DNA from: Merdimmobilis hominis
Lineage (GTDB): Bacteria; Bacillota; Clostridia; Oscillospirales; Ruminococcaceae
Assembly: GCF_021109255.1 (NCBI RefSeq)
Contig: NZ_JAJODG010000002.1
DNA length: 64,000 bases
Reading direction: 5' to 3' (one strand)
Shown here: positions 16,765 through 24,197 of the stretch, piece by piece
Position numbering within the stretch: position 1 is the stretch's first letter
How the letters are laid out: every line of letters begins with the position of its first letter
Translations under genes and position numbers: made by a program
The notes under the pieces: generated by a model
Databases searched by the model: none
Told to the model about the DNA's origin: nothing
The model's input: only the letters and a program-made list of their open reading frames with translations

Positions 16765-17950
16765 TAGCGTGCGCTGCGGCCTGCGCAACCTGGGGAGGAA
16801 GCGCTTCCGCAGCGTACTGACCATCCTGGGGATCTCCATCGGAGTGGCGTCGGTGGTTTTAACTGCATCCATTGGGGAAATTGGCCGCTCCCAGATCAAC
16901 ATGGAGATTGAAAAGATGGGGGTCGGCTCTATCTTAATCAGTGTGGACGGGATGCGCCATCCCTCCGCCGCCTTGCGGGAAGAGGATCTTCCCAGATTGC
17001 AAGAGCTCCCCTCGGTGGAGAGCACCCTCCCAGTGCTGATGAAATACACCGATGTCTACATGCGGGGCCTGGTCTCCAAATGTGTGGCCTGGGGCGTAGG
17101 GGATGGGGCAGAGGAAACCGTCTCCATGGTGCCCATCTACGGCCGGCTGTTTGATCAAGCGGATATGGACAAGCAGAACAAAGTCTGTATTGTAGACCAA
17201 AACTTAGCTGAAGCCTTTTACCACCGTTCCAATATTGTGGGGAAAACCATCGAGGTACAATACGACAACAAAACCGAATCCTATGAGATTGTAGGGGTCG
17301 TGGAGTCCGGAGGGAACCTGATGCAAAACATGTTGGGGGAGTATGTGCCATCCTTCCTATACCTTCCATATACCACTATGCAAAGCGCGTCTGGCCAGGA
17401 CCACTTTGACCGAATCGCTGTCCGGGCGGCGGAAGGGGAAGACCCGGATCGGGTGGGGGAGGAGATTATCACCCAGCTCTGCCAGACATCCGGCCGATCC
17501 GAAAGCATGTGCACTGTGGAGAACATGGCAAAACAGAAGGAAGGGCTCAACCGGATTATGGATTTGGTCACCTTAGTTCTCTCCGCAATTGCGGCGATTT
17601 CCCTGGTGGTAGCGGGCCTTGGCATCATGACGATGATGCTGACCTCAGTCAATGAGCGCACCAAAGAAATCGGGATCAAAAAATCCATCGGCGCCAGCGA
17701 AGGGATCATCCTGCTGGAATTCCTCATCGAGGCGTTTACCTTGTCTCTGGTGGGAAGCATAATCGGGGCCGGTGTAGGCCTTGGCATTGTGCTCATCTGC
17801 TGTGCCATTGGGGGGATTCCTATGGCAATCAATTGGACCCTAACCTGGGCGGTCATTGGTTTTACAGTGCTGCTTGGGGTTCTATTCGGCGTATACCCAG
17901 CGGCAATTGCCGCAAAGCTTCGGCCGGTGGATGCCCTGCGGTTTGAATAG
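16748..17950 (+). CDS. MacB-like ABC transporter permease (FtsX family)
   Basis: A 400-residue permease of the FtsX/MacB class. It shows the N-terminal signature GLRNLGRKRFRSVLTILGIS leading into TM1 (about 22-45). A large extracytoplasmic domain (about 50-270) and three C-terminal membrane segments (about 275-300, 320-350, 365-390) follow, with GIKKSIGAS and PAAIAAKLRPVDALRFE as conserved cytoplasmic motifs. Such permeases use an external force-transmitting mechanism to export peptides, macrolides or lipoproteins. It overlaps the adaptor gene, so the two are co-translated. The ATP-binding subunit normally found in this operon is missing and must be supplied from elsewhere, if the system is active. 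Confidence 0.88.
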   Translation: MLMLIDSVRCGLRNLGRKRFRSVLTILGISIGVASVVLTASIGEIGRSQINMEIEKMGVGSILISVDGMRHPSAALREEDLPRLQELPSVESTLPVLMKYTDVYMRGLVSKCVAWGVGDGAEETVSMVPIYGRLFDQADMDKQNKVCIVDQNLAEAFYHRSNIVGKTIEVQYDNKTESYEIVGVVESGGNLMQNMLGEYVPSFLYLPYTTMQSASGQDHFDRIAVRAAEGEDPDRVGEEIITQLCQTSGRSESMCTVENMAKQKEGLNRIMDLVTLVLSAIAAISLVVAGLGIMTMMLTSVNERTKEIGIKKSIGASEGIILLEFLIEAFTLSLVGSIIGAGVGLGIVLICCAIGGIPMAINWTLTWAVIGFTVLLGVLFGVYPAAIAAKLRPVDALRFE

Positions 17951-17956
17951 AGAATG

Positions 17957-17983
17957 AAAGGATGGGATGTATCCCATCCTTTT
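17957..17983 (+). terminator. Terminator after the permease gene
   Basis: AAAGGATGGGAT and ATCCCATCCTTT pair perfectly over 12 bases around a two-base centre, followed by TG-rich sequence. It lies seven bases after the stop. Confidence 0.75.
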
Positions 17984-18360
17984 GTGTATATCCAGAGCGA
18001 ACTCCAACGACGACCCACCAGAAATATCTGCCCGTTTTATTGGAGAGAATGGACTTGCGGAAAGAGGCTGCCTGTGGTAAAATAAAGGGGCGGACAACTT
18101 CGCAAAATAAAGATTTAACGAAATTAAGGGGAGCGCAATTTTCGATGTGATTCTAAAACTTAAACTTAGCGGTCTGGGATTACCATAAGGCTTTAGGCGG
18201 TGTTGGAATTATCAATCATTTCACTCCTTATCATAGAAATTGGATGATACCCAATCATCTTTTCAGGTAAGTTCCATGTACGCTGTATCGTCGCCAATCT
18301 GATCGCATCGGATGCAAACATCATCGTCAGCTGACTTTTAGGAATCATGGAGGGTTTCAC
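17984..18360. other. Intergenic region before the xer gene
   Basis: About 380 bases with lower GC than the neighbours and no convincing gene. A 62-codon minus-strand frame (18193-18381) lacks a ribosome binding site and family resemblance. A possible promoter, TTGCGG (18055) and TAAAAT (18078) with 17-base spacing, points toward the recombinase gene and would give a long leader of about 270 bases. GGAGGG stands at 18347 for the gene at 18361. Confidence 0.5.
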
Positions 18361-19362
18361 ATGTCCATTCAAGAATATCAAGATGCACCGGATTTTCTGC
18401 GGGATTTTTTATTTTATCTATTAACCATCAAAGGGCGGTCGCCCAAAACCGTAGAAGCTTATTACATAGACCTGCGGATGTTCTTCCGGTTTTTGCTGCA
18501 ATACAAGCATATGGCCCCGGCCGATCAACCGATCCATGAAATTTCAATTGATTCCATTTCATTAGATTTTGTTAAAAATATAACATTATCAGATGCTTAT
18601 GCCTTTTTAAATTACACCCTGACCGAGGCCGATAACAACGCCAAAACAAGGGCGCGCAAAGTTTCCAGCCTGCGCTCTTTTTTCCGGTATATGACCGCCA
18701 AATCCCACCTGTTGGAAAAAAATCCTGTGCAGGAGCTGGAAGTTCCTTCTGTAAAGAAATCCCTTCCCCGGTATCTAACCTTAGAGGAAAGCCTGGAGCT
18801 CCTCAGCAGTGTGGAGGTGAAAGATTTTGAATCCGCTCGGGATTACTGTATGATCACCCTGTTTCTAAACTGTGGGATGCGTCTTTCTGAACTGGTGGGC
18901 ATCAACCTCTCCGACATGAAAGAAGAAACACTAACCATCACCGGCAAAGGCAACAAAGAACGGGTGGTTTATCTCAACGACGCCTGCCGGGCCGCGATTA
19001 AAACCTACCTGGCTGTTCGGCCAGTGGATGGGGTGAAAGACAAGGACGCACTGTTCCTCTCCAGCCGGAAAAGCCGGATCTCTGGCCGGCGGGTGGAGCA
19101 GATTGTGGAGAAAGCCTTACAGTCGGCCGGGCTCTCCGCCAAAGGGTATTCCCCTCATAAGCTGCGGCACACAGCGGCGACGCTGATGTATCAGCACGGT
19201 GGAGTCGATATCCGGGCACTGAAAGAGGTCTTGGGGCATGAAAACATCGCCACTACTGAGATCTACACCCATGTATCCAGCGCACAGGTGGAAAATGCCA
19301 TCAAGAGCTCTCCCCTTTCCCAGGTGAAAAAAGACACAAAAAAAGCGCCACAAGGCGCTTAG
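18361..19362 (+). CDS. Tyrosine recombinase of the XerC/XerD type
   Basis: A 333-residue site-specific recombinase. The N-terminal SAM-like core-binding domain covers about residues 10-125 (LLTIKGRSPKTVEAYYIDLRM). The catalytic domain has all usual residues: the first arginine in GMRLSELVG (about 174), HKLRH (266-270), a histidine in LGHENIATT, and the nucleophile in EIYTHV (about 302). This is the standard layout of XerC/D, which resolve chromosome dimers at dif. It is not beside an integrated element, so a housekeeping role is most likely. GGAGGG precedes the ATG. Its last four bases overlap the stop of the converging YesL-like gene. Confidence 0.88.
   Translation: MSIQEYQDAPDFLRDFLFYLLTIKGRSPKTVEAYYIDLRMFFRFLLQYKHMAPADQPIHEISIDSISLDFVKNITLSDAYAFLNYTLTEADNNAKTRARKVSSLRSFFRYMTAKSHLLEKNPVQELEVPSVKKSLPRYLTLEESLELLSSVEVKDFESARDYCMITLFLNCGMRLSELVGINLSDMKEETLTITGKGNKERVVYLNDACRAAIKTYLAVRPVDGVKDKDALFLSSRKSRISGRRVEQIVEKALQSAGLSAKGYSPHKLRHTAATLMYQHGGVDIRALKEVLGHENIATTEIYTHVSSAQVENAIKSSPLSQVKKDTKKAPQGA
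19337..19360 (-). terminator. Terminator of the YesL-like gene, embedded in the xer coding end
   Basis: Read on the minus strand, AAGCGCC and GGCGCTT form a 7-bp stem with loop TTGT, followed by six T. It starts one base after the T of the YesL-like stop codon, so the terminator is encoded antisense inside the last codons of the recombinase gene. Confidence 0.8.
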
Positions 19363-20066
19363 TGGGAAGAATCCCGGAAGATGGAATCTTCCCTTTTTTG
19401 TTGGGAAGCATAGGGCAGGATCAGGAATTTTTCCACAATGGGATAGCTGTTGAAGGACGCCACTAGGGAGAGAAATGCCGGCAAGATGGTCACCACAAAA
19501 AATGCCGAGTAAGGGTAAAAGTACAGGCAGGCCAACAGCAGATTCCCCACAAGGAACAGAGTAATCAGGTTGGTTCGCAGTGCCACTAACGACAAAATAA
19601 AGGCGTTTTTCAAGATATCCCAGAGGGGCAAATCGAGGGTCACAATCATCAAAGGTGCATAAAAATTCACAATAATGAGGACCCCGATCACTGCCCAACA
19701 AAGGTATAACGGGATTTGAAATAGCGGGTTATGTGCTGTGTACGGAAGGCATAGGGTAATCACCACCCCGACTATGCCAAGCGAGCCGCAGAAAAAGAGC
19801 CCATAGATAAACCCCTGTTTCCAGTTTTTGCGAAACGTTCCCCAATAATCCGAGACCAAAAATAGTGGCTTGCCGATGGCAAAATTGCGGGTGACATAGG
19901 CCATAGCACAAAGGGCCGGCCCAATGGTCACCACTGGAATACAGCTGAGTAAAAAGAGAAGATTCAAACCAATCAACTTCCAAAATTTGTGAAAGAAAAC
20001 CTCGATAAAGACAAAAAAACGCCTTTTTTCCAGAGGTTCCCTAGGGGAGGACAAAGAATTCCCCAA
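19359..20066 (-). CDS. YesL-like (DUF624) membrane protein
   Basis: A 235-residue integral membrane protein with five or six hydrophobic segments. The first, FWKLIGLNLLFLLSCIPVVTIGPALCAM, is the hallmark of the DUF624/YesL family (IPVVTIGPA). Members often sit near carbohydrate transport genes, but their function is not established. Here it lies 39 bases downstream of spoIIM on the same strand, so the two may form an operon; the spoIIM neighbourhood hints at, but does not show, a sporulation link. Confidence 0.8.
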   Translation of the reverse strand: MGNSLSSPREPLEKRRFFVFIEVFFHKFWKLIGLNLLFLLSCIPVVTIGPALCAMAYVTRNFAIGKPLFLVSDYWGTFRKNWKQGFIYGLFFCGSLGIVGVVITLCLPYTAHNPLFQIPLYLCWAVIGVLIIVNFYAPLMIVTLDLPLWDILKNAFILSLVALRTNLITLFLVGNLLLACLYFYPYSAFFVVTILPAFLSLVASFNSYPIVEKFLILPYASQQKREDSIFRDSSH

Positions 20067-20105
20067 GAGACCATCTCCTTCCTGATTTTAAAACATCCCC
20101 TGACA

Positions 20106-20762
20106 TTATAGTGCAAAATAACTAGAAAACATTTGAAATAGCAGGCTTTCTAAGGCGGAAGTACCAGCTAAACAAGCTGTAAAGATAATATACTTTACAC
20201 AGTAATCTCCCACAGAAGTACCTTCGCTAGGCATTTGTAGGGGATTGATCACCTGAAAAAACATGCAGCTGAGCCCCAAAGACTCCTTACAACAGAACAG
20301 GAGAACCAAGGTTGAAAGAATAGTCCCCGGCAGCAGCAGAACAATCAGATACCCCATGGCAGAACTGCCGTAAATGCTTAGCATCGTGGAGGCGGACAGC
20401 CCAAATCCCAACCCTTTAAAGAAGGGTACCAGAGCAATCAGCGGCTGAGAGATGGCACAAAACCCGCAGAAAAACAAGAGTGCCGCCGGCCAAAAAGAAG
20501 AAAAAAATGTGCTCAAAAATGTTTGGCGCATCTCCTGCCCTTCCCGTCGGGAGACAAACCCGTTGAGGAGGATCAGCAGTTGATCCAAGGTTTCCCCCTG
20601 GAAACTGCCAATAAAGGATGTCCCAATCCAGACACCAAAAATGAATAAAAATCCAAACAATAAAATCAACCAATTCTCCCGGATAAAAAATAGGAAATAC
20701 CGCTTGTAATAGCCAGCCTTGCGCCGTTTCCCATCCAGGCCAAAACTGCGTGTCCGATTCAT
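20106..20762 (-). CDS. spoIIM: Stage II sporulation protein M
   Basis: SpoIIM, with SpoIID and SpoIIP, forms the DMP complex that thins septal peptidoglycan and drives engulfment of the forespore; SpoIIM is the membrane anchor. The 218-residue protein has five hydrophobic segments, and the family region GLGFGLSASTMLSIYG is visible near residue 130. ATG 20762 is chosen because AGGTGG lies seven bases upstream; a TTG ten codons earlier is the longest alternative. A possible sigma-E promoter precedes it, as expected for mother-cell expression. spoIID and spoIIP are not in this window. Confidence 0.85.
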   Translation of the reverse strand: MNRTRSFGLDGKRRKAGYYKRYFLFFIRENWLILLFGFLFIFGVWIGTSFIGSFQGETLDQLLILLNGFVSRREGQEMRQTFLSTFFSSFWPAALLFFCGFCAISQPLIALVPFFKGLGFGLSASTMLSIYGSSAMGYLIVLLLPGTILSTLVLLFCCKESLGLSCMFFQVINPLQMPSEGTSVGDYCVKYIIFTACLAGTSALESLLFQMFSSYFAL

Positions 20763-20791
20763 TTCGCATCCCACCTCACTGTTTTTATCCA

Positions 20792-20819
20792 ATCCTATGC
20801 GGGTGAGATGAAAAATAGA
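20792..20819 (-). promoter_or_regulatory. Possible sigma-E promoter of spoIIM
   Basis: On the minus strand, TCTATTT and CATAGGAT are separated by 13 bases, resembling the mother-cell sigma-E pattern (TCATATT, 13-14 bases, CATACANT). It lies about 30 bases before the spoIIM ATG. Matching is partial. Confidence 0.35.
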
Positions 20820-20830
20820 CTAGCCTTTGC

Positions 20831-20864
20831 AAAAAGCGGACGCCCCAAAAGGCGTCCGCTTTTC
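20831..20864. terminator. Bidirectional terminator between TIGR04086 gene and spoIIM
   Basis: AAAAAGCGGACGCC and GGCGTCCGCTTTT form a 12-13 bp stem with T runs on both strands. On the minus strand it ends the yajC/TIGR04086 transcript and isolates spoIIM. Confidence 0.85.
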
Positions 20865-20892
20865 CAATTATCCCTTGAAAGCCTTGTAGGTT

Positions 20893-21303
20893 TTATTTGC
20901 GCCGACTGCGGGTATTGACGCCCAAAATTCCACCCACCCCACCGCACAGCGGAATGACTGCCAGGCGGATCAGGCCGGCGGTACCAAAGCCTTCCCCACC
21001 CACGCCAAAGAAGGCGAGGACACAGAAGAGGACCGCTCCACAGCAGATGCCCAAGAGGAGTCCCTTCTCCCGGACGATCTTGGCGGAGCAAAAACCGCCG
21101 CAAAATGCGCCCAGAGCTACGGCAAAGACCGCCAGCGGTTCCACCAGCGATTGGGGCAGGTCTTTGATGGACATGGCCAGGGCCAGGGCCATCAAAATCA
21201 CCGCACAGACGGCGGCACCAACGCCGCAGCCGACCAATAAAGGCCGCACAAATTTCAAATAGCCGACCGGCTCATTTTTCGGTTTGTTTTTCGCTCGTTT
21301 CAA
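20893..21303 (-). CDS. TIGR04086-family membrane protein
   Basis: A 136-residue protein with four hydrophobic, glycine/alanine-rich segments (VRPLLVGCGVGAAVCAVILM; VFAVALGAFCGGFCSAKIV; GLLLGICCGAVLFCVLAFFG; IPLCGGVGGILGVN) and basic termini. The layout fits TIGR04086/YrzE proteins, which in Clostridia are usually encoded next to yajC, as here. The function is unknown. It begins 66 bases after the yajC stop and is probably co-transcribed with it. Confidence 0.75.
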   Translation of the reverse strand: MKRAKNKPKNEPVGYLKFVRPLLVGCGVGAAVCAVILMALALAMSIKDLPQSLVEPLAVFAVALGAFCGGFCSAKIVREKGLLLGICCGAVLFCVLAFFGVGGEGFGTAGLIRLAVIPLCGGVGGILGVNTRSRRK

Positions 21304-21369
21304 CCCAACCCCTCCTTTATTCCAGTTACAGGATATTCAAAGGGGTCACGCTTTATTCTGCGGCACAGC

Positions 21370-21675
21370 CTATTTTGCGCTGTTGTTTTGTTGGACAGCC
21401 CAACGGGTGATGCGGATCTTGCTGCGGTCGCTGCCGGTCTCGATGACGATGGTCTCATCTTTGATATTGACCACCCGGCCGATGATGCCGCCGATGGTGA
21501 CAATCTCATCCCCGACCTCCAGTTTGGAACGCATCAGCTGAATCTCTTTCTCCTTCTTTTTCTGGGGACGGATCATGAAGAAGTACAGGATGGCGAACAT
21601 GGCGGCAATCATCGCGAACTGGGTGAACATCGCCATGGAAGCATTGGTCGGGGTTTGCAGCATAATTTGTGTCAT
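21370..21675 (-). CDS. yajC: Preprotein translocase accessory subunit YajC
   Basis: YajC is a small single-pass membrane protein associated with SecDF-YidC. The 101-residue product has one membrane helix (FTQFAMIAAMFAILYFFMIRPQ), then the family motif RPQKKKEKEIQLMRSKLEVGDEIVT and a small beta domain (GGIIGRVVNIKDETIVIE). ATG 21675 has GGAGGTG upstream; an earlier in-frame ATG has no such site. Its position after tgt is the classic queA-tgt-yajC order. Confidence 0.93.
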   Translation of the reverse strand: MTQIMLQTPTNASMAMFTQFAMIAAMFAILYFFMIRPQKKKEKEIQLMRSKLEVGDEIVTIGGIIGRVVNIKDETIVIETGSDRSKIRITRWAVQQNNSAK

Positions 21676-21779
21676 GGTTGTTTTGCACCTCCAAAAAATA
21701 TACAAATAATATTATACAATGCGGGGCGGAAGATTGCAACGCTGTTTACAAAATTAAGGAATTGCTCACAACTCCCCTG

Positions 21780-22910
21780 CTAGATGCGCTTACTCAAAAT
21801 AGGAAGCCAATGGGCACGGAAATCCCCATAACAGCCCTCGTCCAAGGCGGCGCGGATCTTCTCCATCAAGGTGTTGTAGAAATACAGGTTATGCATCACC
21901 GCCAAGCGCATCCCCAGCATCTCGTTTGCTTTGATTAGATGGCGGATATAAGCCCGGCTGTGGTTCCGGCAGACCGGGCAGTCACACTGGAGATCCAGAG
22001 GCCGGTCATCCAGTTCATATTTGGCGTTGTGGATGTTGATGATTCCATCCCAGGTAAAGAGGTGGCCGTGGCGGGCATTGCGGCTGGGCATAACACAGTC
22101 GAACAGATCCACTCCTCGCCACACCCCCTCAATGATGTTGGCCGGTGTGCCAACCCCCATCAAATACCGGGGCTTGTCTTTGGGCATGTAAGGTTCTATC
22201 ACCTCGATGATGTGGTACATCTCTTCCGCTGTCTCGCCAACTGCCAGCCCTCCAATGGCGTAGCCATCCAGGTCCAACTTGGCGATCTCCTGCATGTGCC
22301 AGATCCGCAGGTCATCAAAGGTGGAACCCTGGTTGATGCCAAAGAGCATCTGATTGCGGTTGATGGTATCCGGCAAACTGTTAAGCCGCTCCATTTCCGC
22401 TTTGCAGCGGACTAGCCAGCGGACGGTGCGCTCAATGGAGCGCTTGGTGTACTCCCGGGTGGAGGGATTTTCGATGCACTCGTCAAAGGCCATGGCGATG
22501 GTGGAGCCCAGGTTGGACTGGATGCGCATGCTCTCCTCCGGTCCCATGAAGATCTTTTTTCCGTCCACGTGGGATTGGAAATACACCCCTTCTTCCTTAA
22601 TCGTGCGCAGTTTTGCCAGGGAAAAAACCTGGAACCCACCGCTGTCGGTGAGGATGGGGCGCTGCCAGCCCATGAATTTGTGCAGGCCGCCCAACTGCCG
22701 GATTTTGTCATCCCCCGGCCGGATGTGGAGGTGATAGGTATTGCACAGCTCCACTTGGCATTTCAGGTCAACTAGGTCGTAGGAGGAGATACCTCCCTTG
22801 ATGGCAGCAGCGGTGCCCACATTCATAAACGCTGGGGTTTGTACCGTTCCGTGGACGGTGGTAAACTCCCCGCGGCGGGCGGCGCCCTCTTGTTTCAGAA
22901 GTTGATACAT
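21780..22910 (-). CDS. tgt: tRNA-guanine transglycosylase
   Basis: Tgt exchanges the wobble guanine of GUN-anticodon tRNAs (Asp, Asn, His, Tyr) for preQ1. The 376-residue length fits bacterial Tgt. Visible motifs are LTDSGGFQVFSL with an active-site aspartate, DCVMPSRNARHGHLFTWDG carrying the nucleophile aspartate and substrate contacts, and the zinc site CDCPVCRNHSRAYIRHL. ATG 22910 gives the normal N-terminus (MYQLLKQEGAARRGEF); the frame is open upstream, but that stretch is not Tgt-like. It starts 49 bases after the queA stop. The tRNA-Asp in this window carries a suitable GTC anticodon. Confidence 0.95.
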   Translation of the reverse strand: MYQLLKQEGAARRGEFTTVHGTVQTPAFMNVGTAAAIKGGISSYDLVDLKCQVELCNTYHLHIRPGDDKIRQLGGLHKFMGWQRPILTDSGGFQVFSLAKLRTIKEEGVYFQSHVDGKKIFMGPEESMRIQSNLGSTIAMAFDECIENPSTREYTKRSIERTVRWLVRCKAEMERLNSLPDTINRNQMLFGINQGSTFDDLRIWHMQEIAKLDLDGYAIGGLAVGETAEEMYHIIEVIEPYMPKDKPRYLMGVGTPANIIEGVWRGVDLFDCVMPSRNARHGHLFTWDGIINIHNAKYELDDRPLDLQCDCPVCRNHSRAYIRHLIKANEMLGMRLAVMHNLYFYNTLMEKIRAALDEGCYGDFRAHWLPILSKRI

Positions 22911-22959
22911 AATGGAAATTCGTCCTTTCAGCACGCCCCTAAAGGCGGTTGATGGGTGT

Positions 22960-23997
22960 TTATTTGGCGGTGTCGGCGATGAACATAGCGTCGCCAAAGC
23001 TGTAGAACCGGTATTTTTCCCGGACCGCGACCTCATAGGCATGGAGGATGCTTTCCCGGCCGGCCAAAGCGGAGACCAACATGATCAGGGTGCTTTCCGG
23101 CAGGTGGAAGTTGGTGATCAGCCCATCCAGCACCTTAAACTGGTATCCGGGGTAGATGAAGATGCTGGTGTCGTCCTCACACTCCTCGATGCGGCCCAGT
23201 TTGGTGGCCACCGACTCCACCGTGCGGCAGCTGGTGGTCCCCACACAGATGACCCGTCCGCCAGCTGCCTTGGTTTCATTGATCATAGCAGCGGTGTCCG
23301 CCGGCATCCAGTAGTGTTCCGAGTGCATCTTGTGGTCGGTGATTTCCTCGGTTTTTACCGGCCGAAAGGTGCCAAGGCCCACATGGAGGGTGACGAACCC
23401 GATCTTCACCCCTTTTTCCCGAAGCTTGTCCAGCAGTTCCGGGGTAAAGTGGAGCCCGGCAGTGGGGGCGGCAGCGGAGCCTACATCCTTGGAGTAGACC
23501 GTCTGGTACCGCTCCTTGTCCTCCAGCTCGTGGGTGATGTAGTGAGGCAGGGGCATCTGGCCAATCTGGTCCAGGACGTTATAAATATTCCCCTGGTAAT
23601 AAAACTTGGCCAGGCGGTTGCCCTCTTCGGCCTCCCCGACGATCTCCGCTGTCAGCAGGCCGTCTCCAAAGACAAACCGCACCCCGTTTTTCGCTTTTTT
23701 GCCGGGCTTGACCATCACTTCCCAGACATCGTTACCTCGCTGGTTAAGGAGGAGGAATTCCATCTTTCCGCCGGTGCCTTCCCGATAGCCATACAGGCGG
23801 GCAGGCAGAACCCGGCTGTTGTTGAGCACCAGCATGTCCCCTTGGCGGAGGTAGTCCACAATGTCGTAAAAGTGCTTATGCTCCAAGGAGCCGGTGTTTT
23901 TATCCAGAACCAGCATTCGGGAATGGTCCCGAGGCTCAATGGGGGTCTGGGCGATGAGCTCTTCAGGCAGGTCGAAATTAAAATCCGATTTTTTCAT
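22960..23997 (-). CDS. queA: S-adenosylmethionine:tRNA ribosyltransferase-isomerase
   Basis: QueA transfers the ribosyl part of S-adenosylmethionine to preQ1 in tRNA, giving epoxyqueuosine. The 345-residue protein matches the family throughout: N-terminal FNFDLPEELIAQTPIEPRDHSRML, the central PLPHYITHELEDKERYQTVY region, AAPTAGLHFTPELL, and LGTFRPVKTEEITDHKMHSE. It is the first gene of queA-tgt-yajC and has a promoter with a long structured leader upstream. No queuosine precursor synthesis genes (queCDEF) are in the window. Confidence 0.95.
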   Translation of the reverse strand: MKKSDFNFDLPEELIAQTPIEPRDHSRMLVLDKNTGSLEHKHFYDIVDYLRQGDMLVLNNSRVLPARLYGYREGTGGKMEFLLLNQRGNDVWEVMVKPGKKAKNGVRFVFGDGLLTAEIVGEAEEGNRLAKFYYQGNIYNVLDQIGQMPLPHYITHELEDKERYQTVYSKDVGSAAAPTAGLHFTPELLDKLREKGVKIGFVTLHVGLGTFRPVKTEEITDHKMHSEHYWMPADTAAMINETKAAGGRVICVGTTSCRTVESVATKLGRIEECEDDTSIFIYPGYQFKVLDGLITNFHLPESTLIMLVSALAGRESILHAYEVAVREKYRFYSFGDAMFIADTAK

Positions 23998-24027
23998 GAC
24001 AATTCCTTCATTCTATGGTTGTTGTCC

Positions 24028-24080
24028 CGCCAATTTGGACAGGAATTCCCTCATTTCTAAGGAATACCCGCAAATTGGCG
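24028..24080 (-). repeat. Long inverted repeat in the queA leader
   Basis: CGCCAATTTG and CAAATTGGCG are perfect 10-base arms 33 bases apart, with inner arms ATTCC/GGAAT. In the queA messenger they would fold into a two-tier stem between the promoter and the ribosome binding site. A second small hairpin (GCTGC-AAA-GCAGC) lies at 24099-24115. Confidence 0.7.
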
Positions 24081-24123
24081 CTCATATCCTTCAAGGTGAG
24101 CAGCTGCTTTGCAGCTAACCTCT

Positions 24124-24152
24124 ATTATATTGCAAGATGCCCAGCGTTTCAA
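24124..24152 (-). promoter_or_regulatory. Promoter of queA-tgt-yajC
   Basis: Minus strand TTGAAA (24152-24147), 17 bases, then TATAAT (24129-24124). This gives a leader of about 120 bases before the queA ATG. Confidence 0.8.
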
Positions 24153-24197
24153 CCAATAATTTGTAGCCGATGCCTGTTTTCAGGAAGGAGGGCGCTT

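Noticed and set aside
18193..18381. A 62-codon minus-strand frame before the xer gene
   Set aside because: No ribosome binding site, starts inside the xer coding region, and no recognisable family.
18361..19362. Integrase of a mobile element
   Set aside because: The recombinase has the XerC/D layout and length, and there are no element genes or flanking repeats. It is also about 10 kb away from the tRNA-Gly fragment.
22912..24060. A 382-codon plus-strand frame opposite queA
   Set aside because: Antisense shadow of queA, which matches its family along its whole length.
24028..24124. preQ1 riboswitch in the queA leader
   Set aside because: The leader is structured, but I could not match the conserved preQ1-I pseudoknot pattern or the class II/III layouts, so I list it only as a structured leader.
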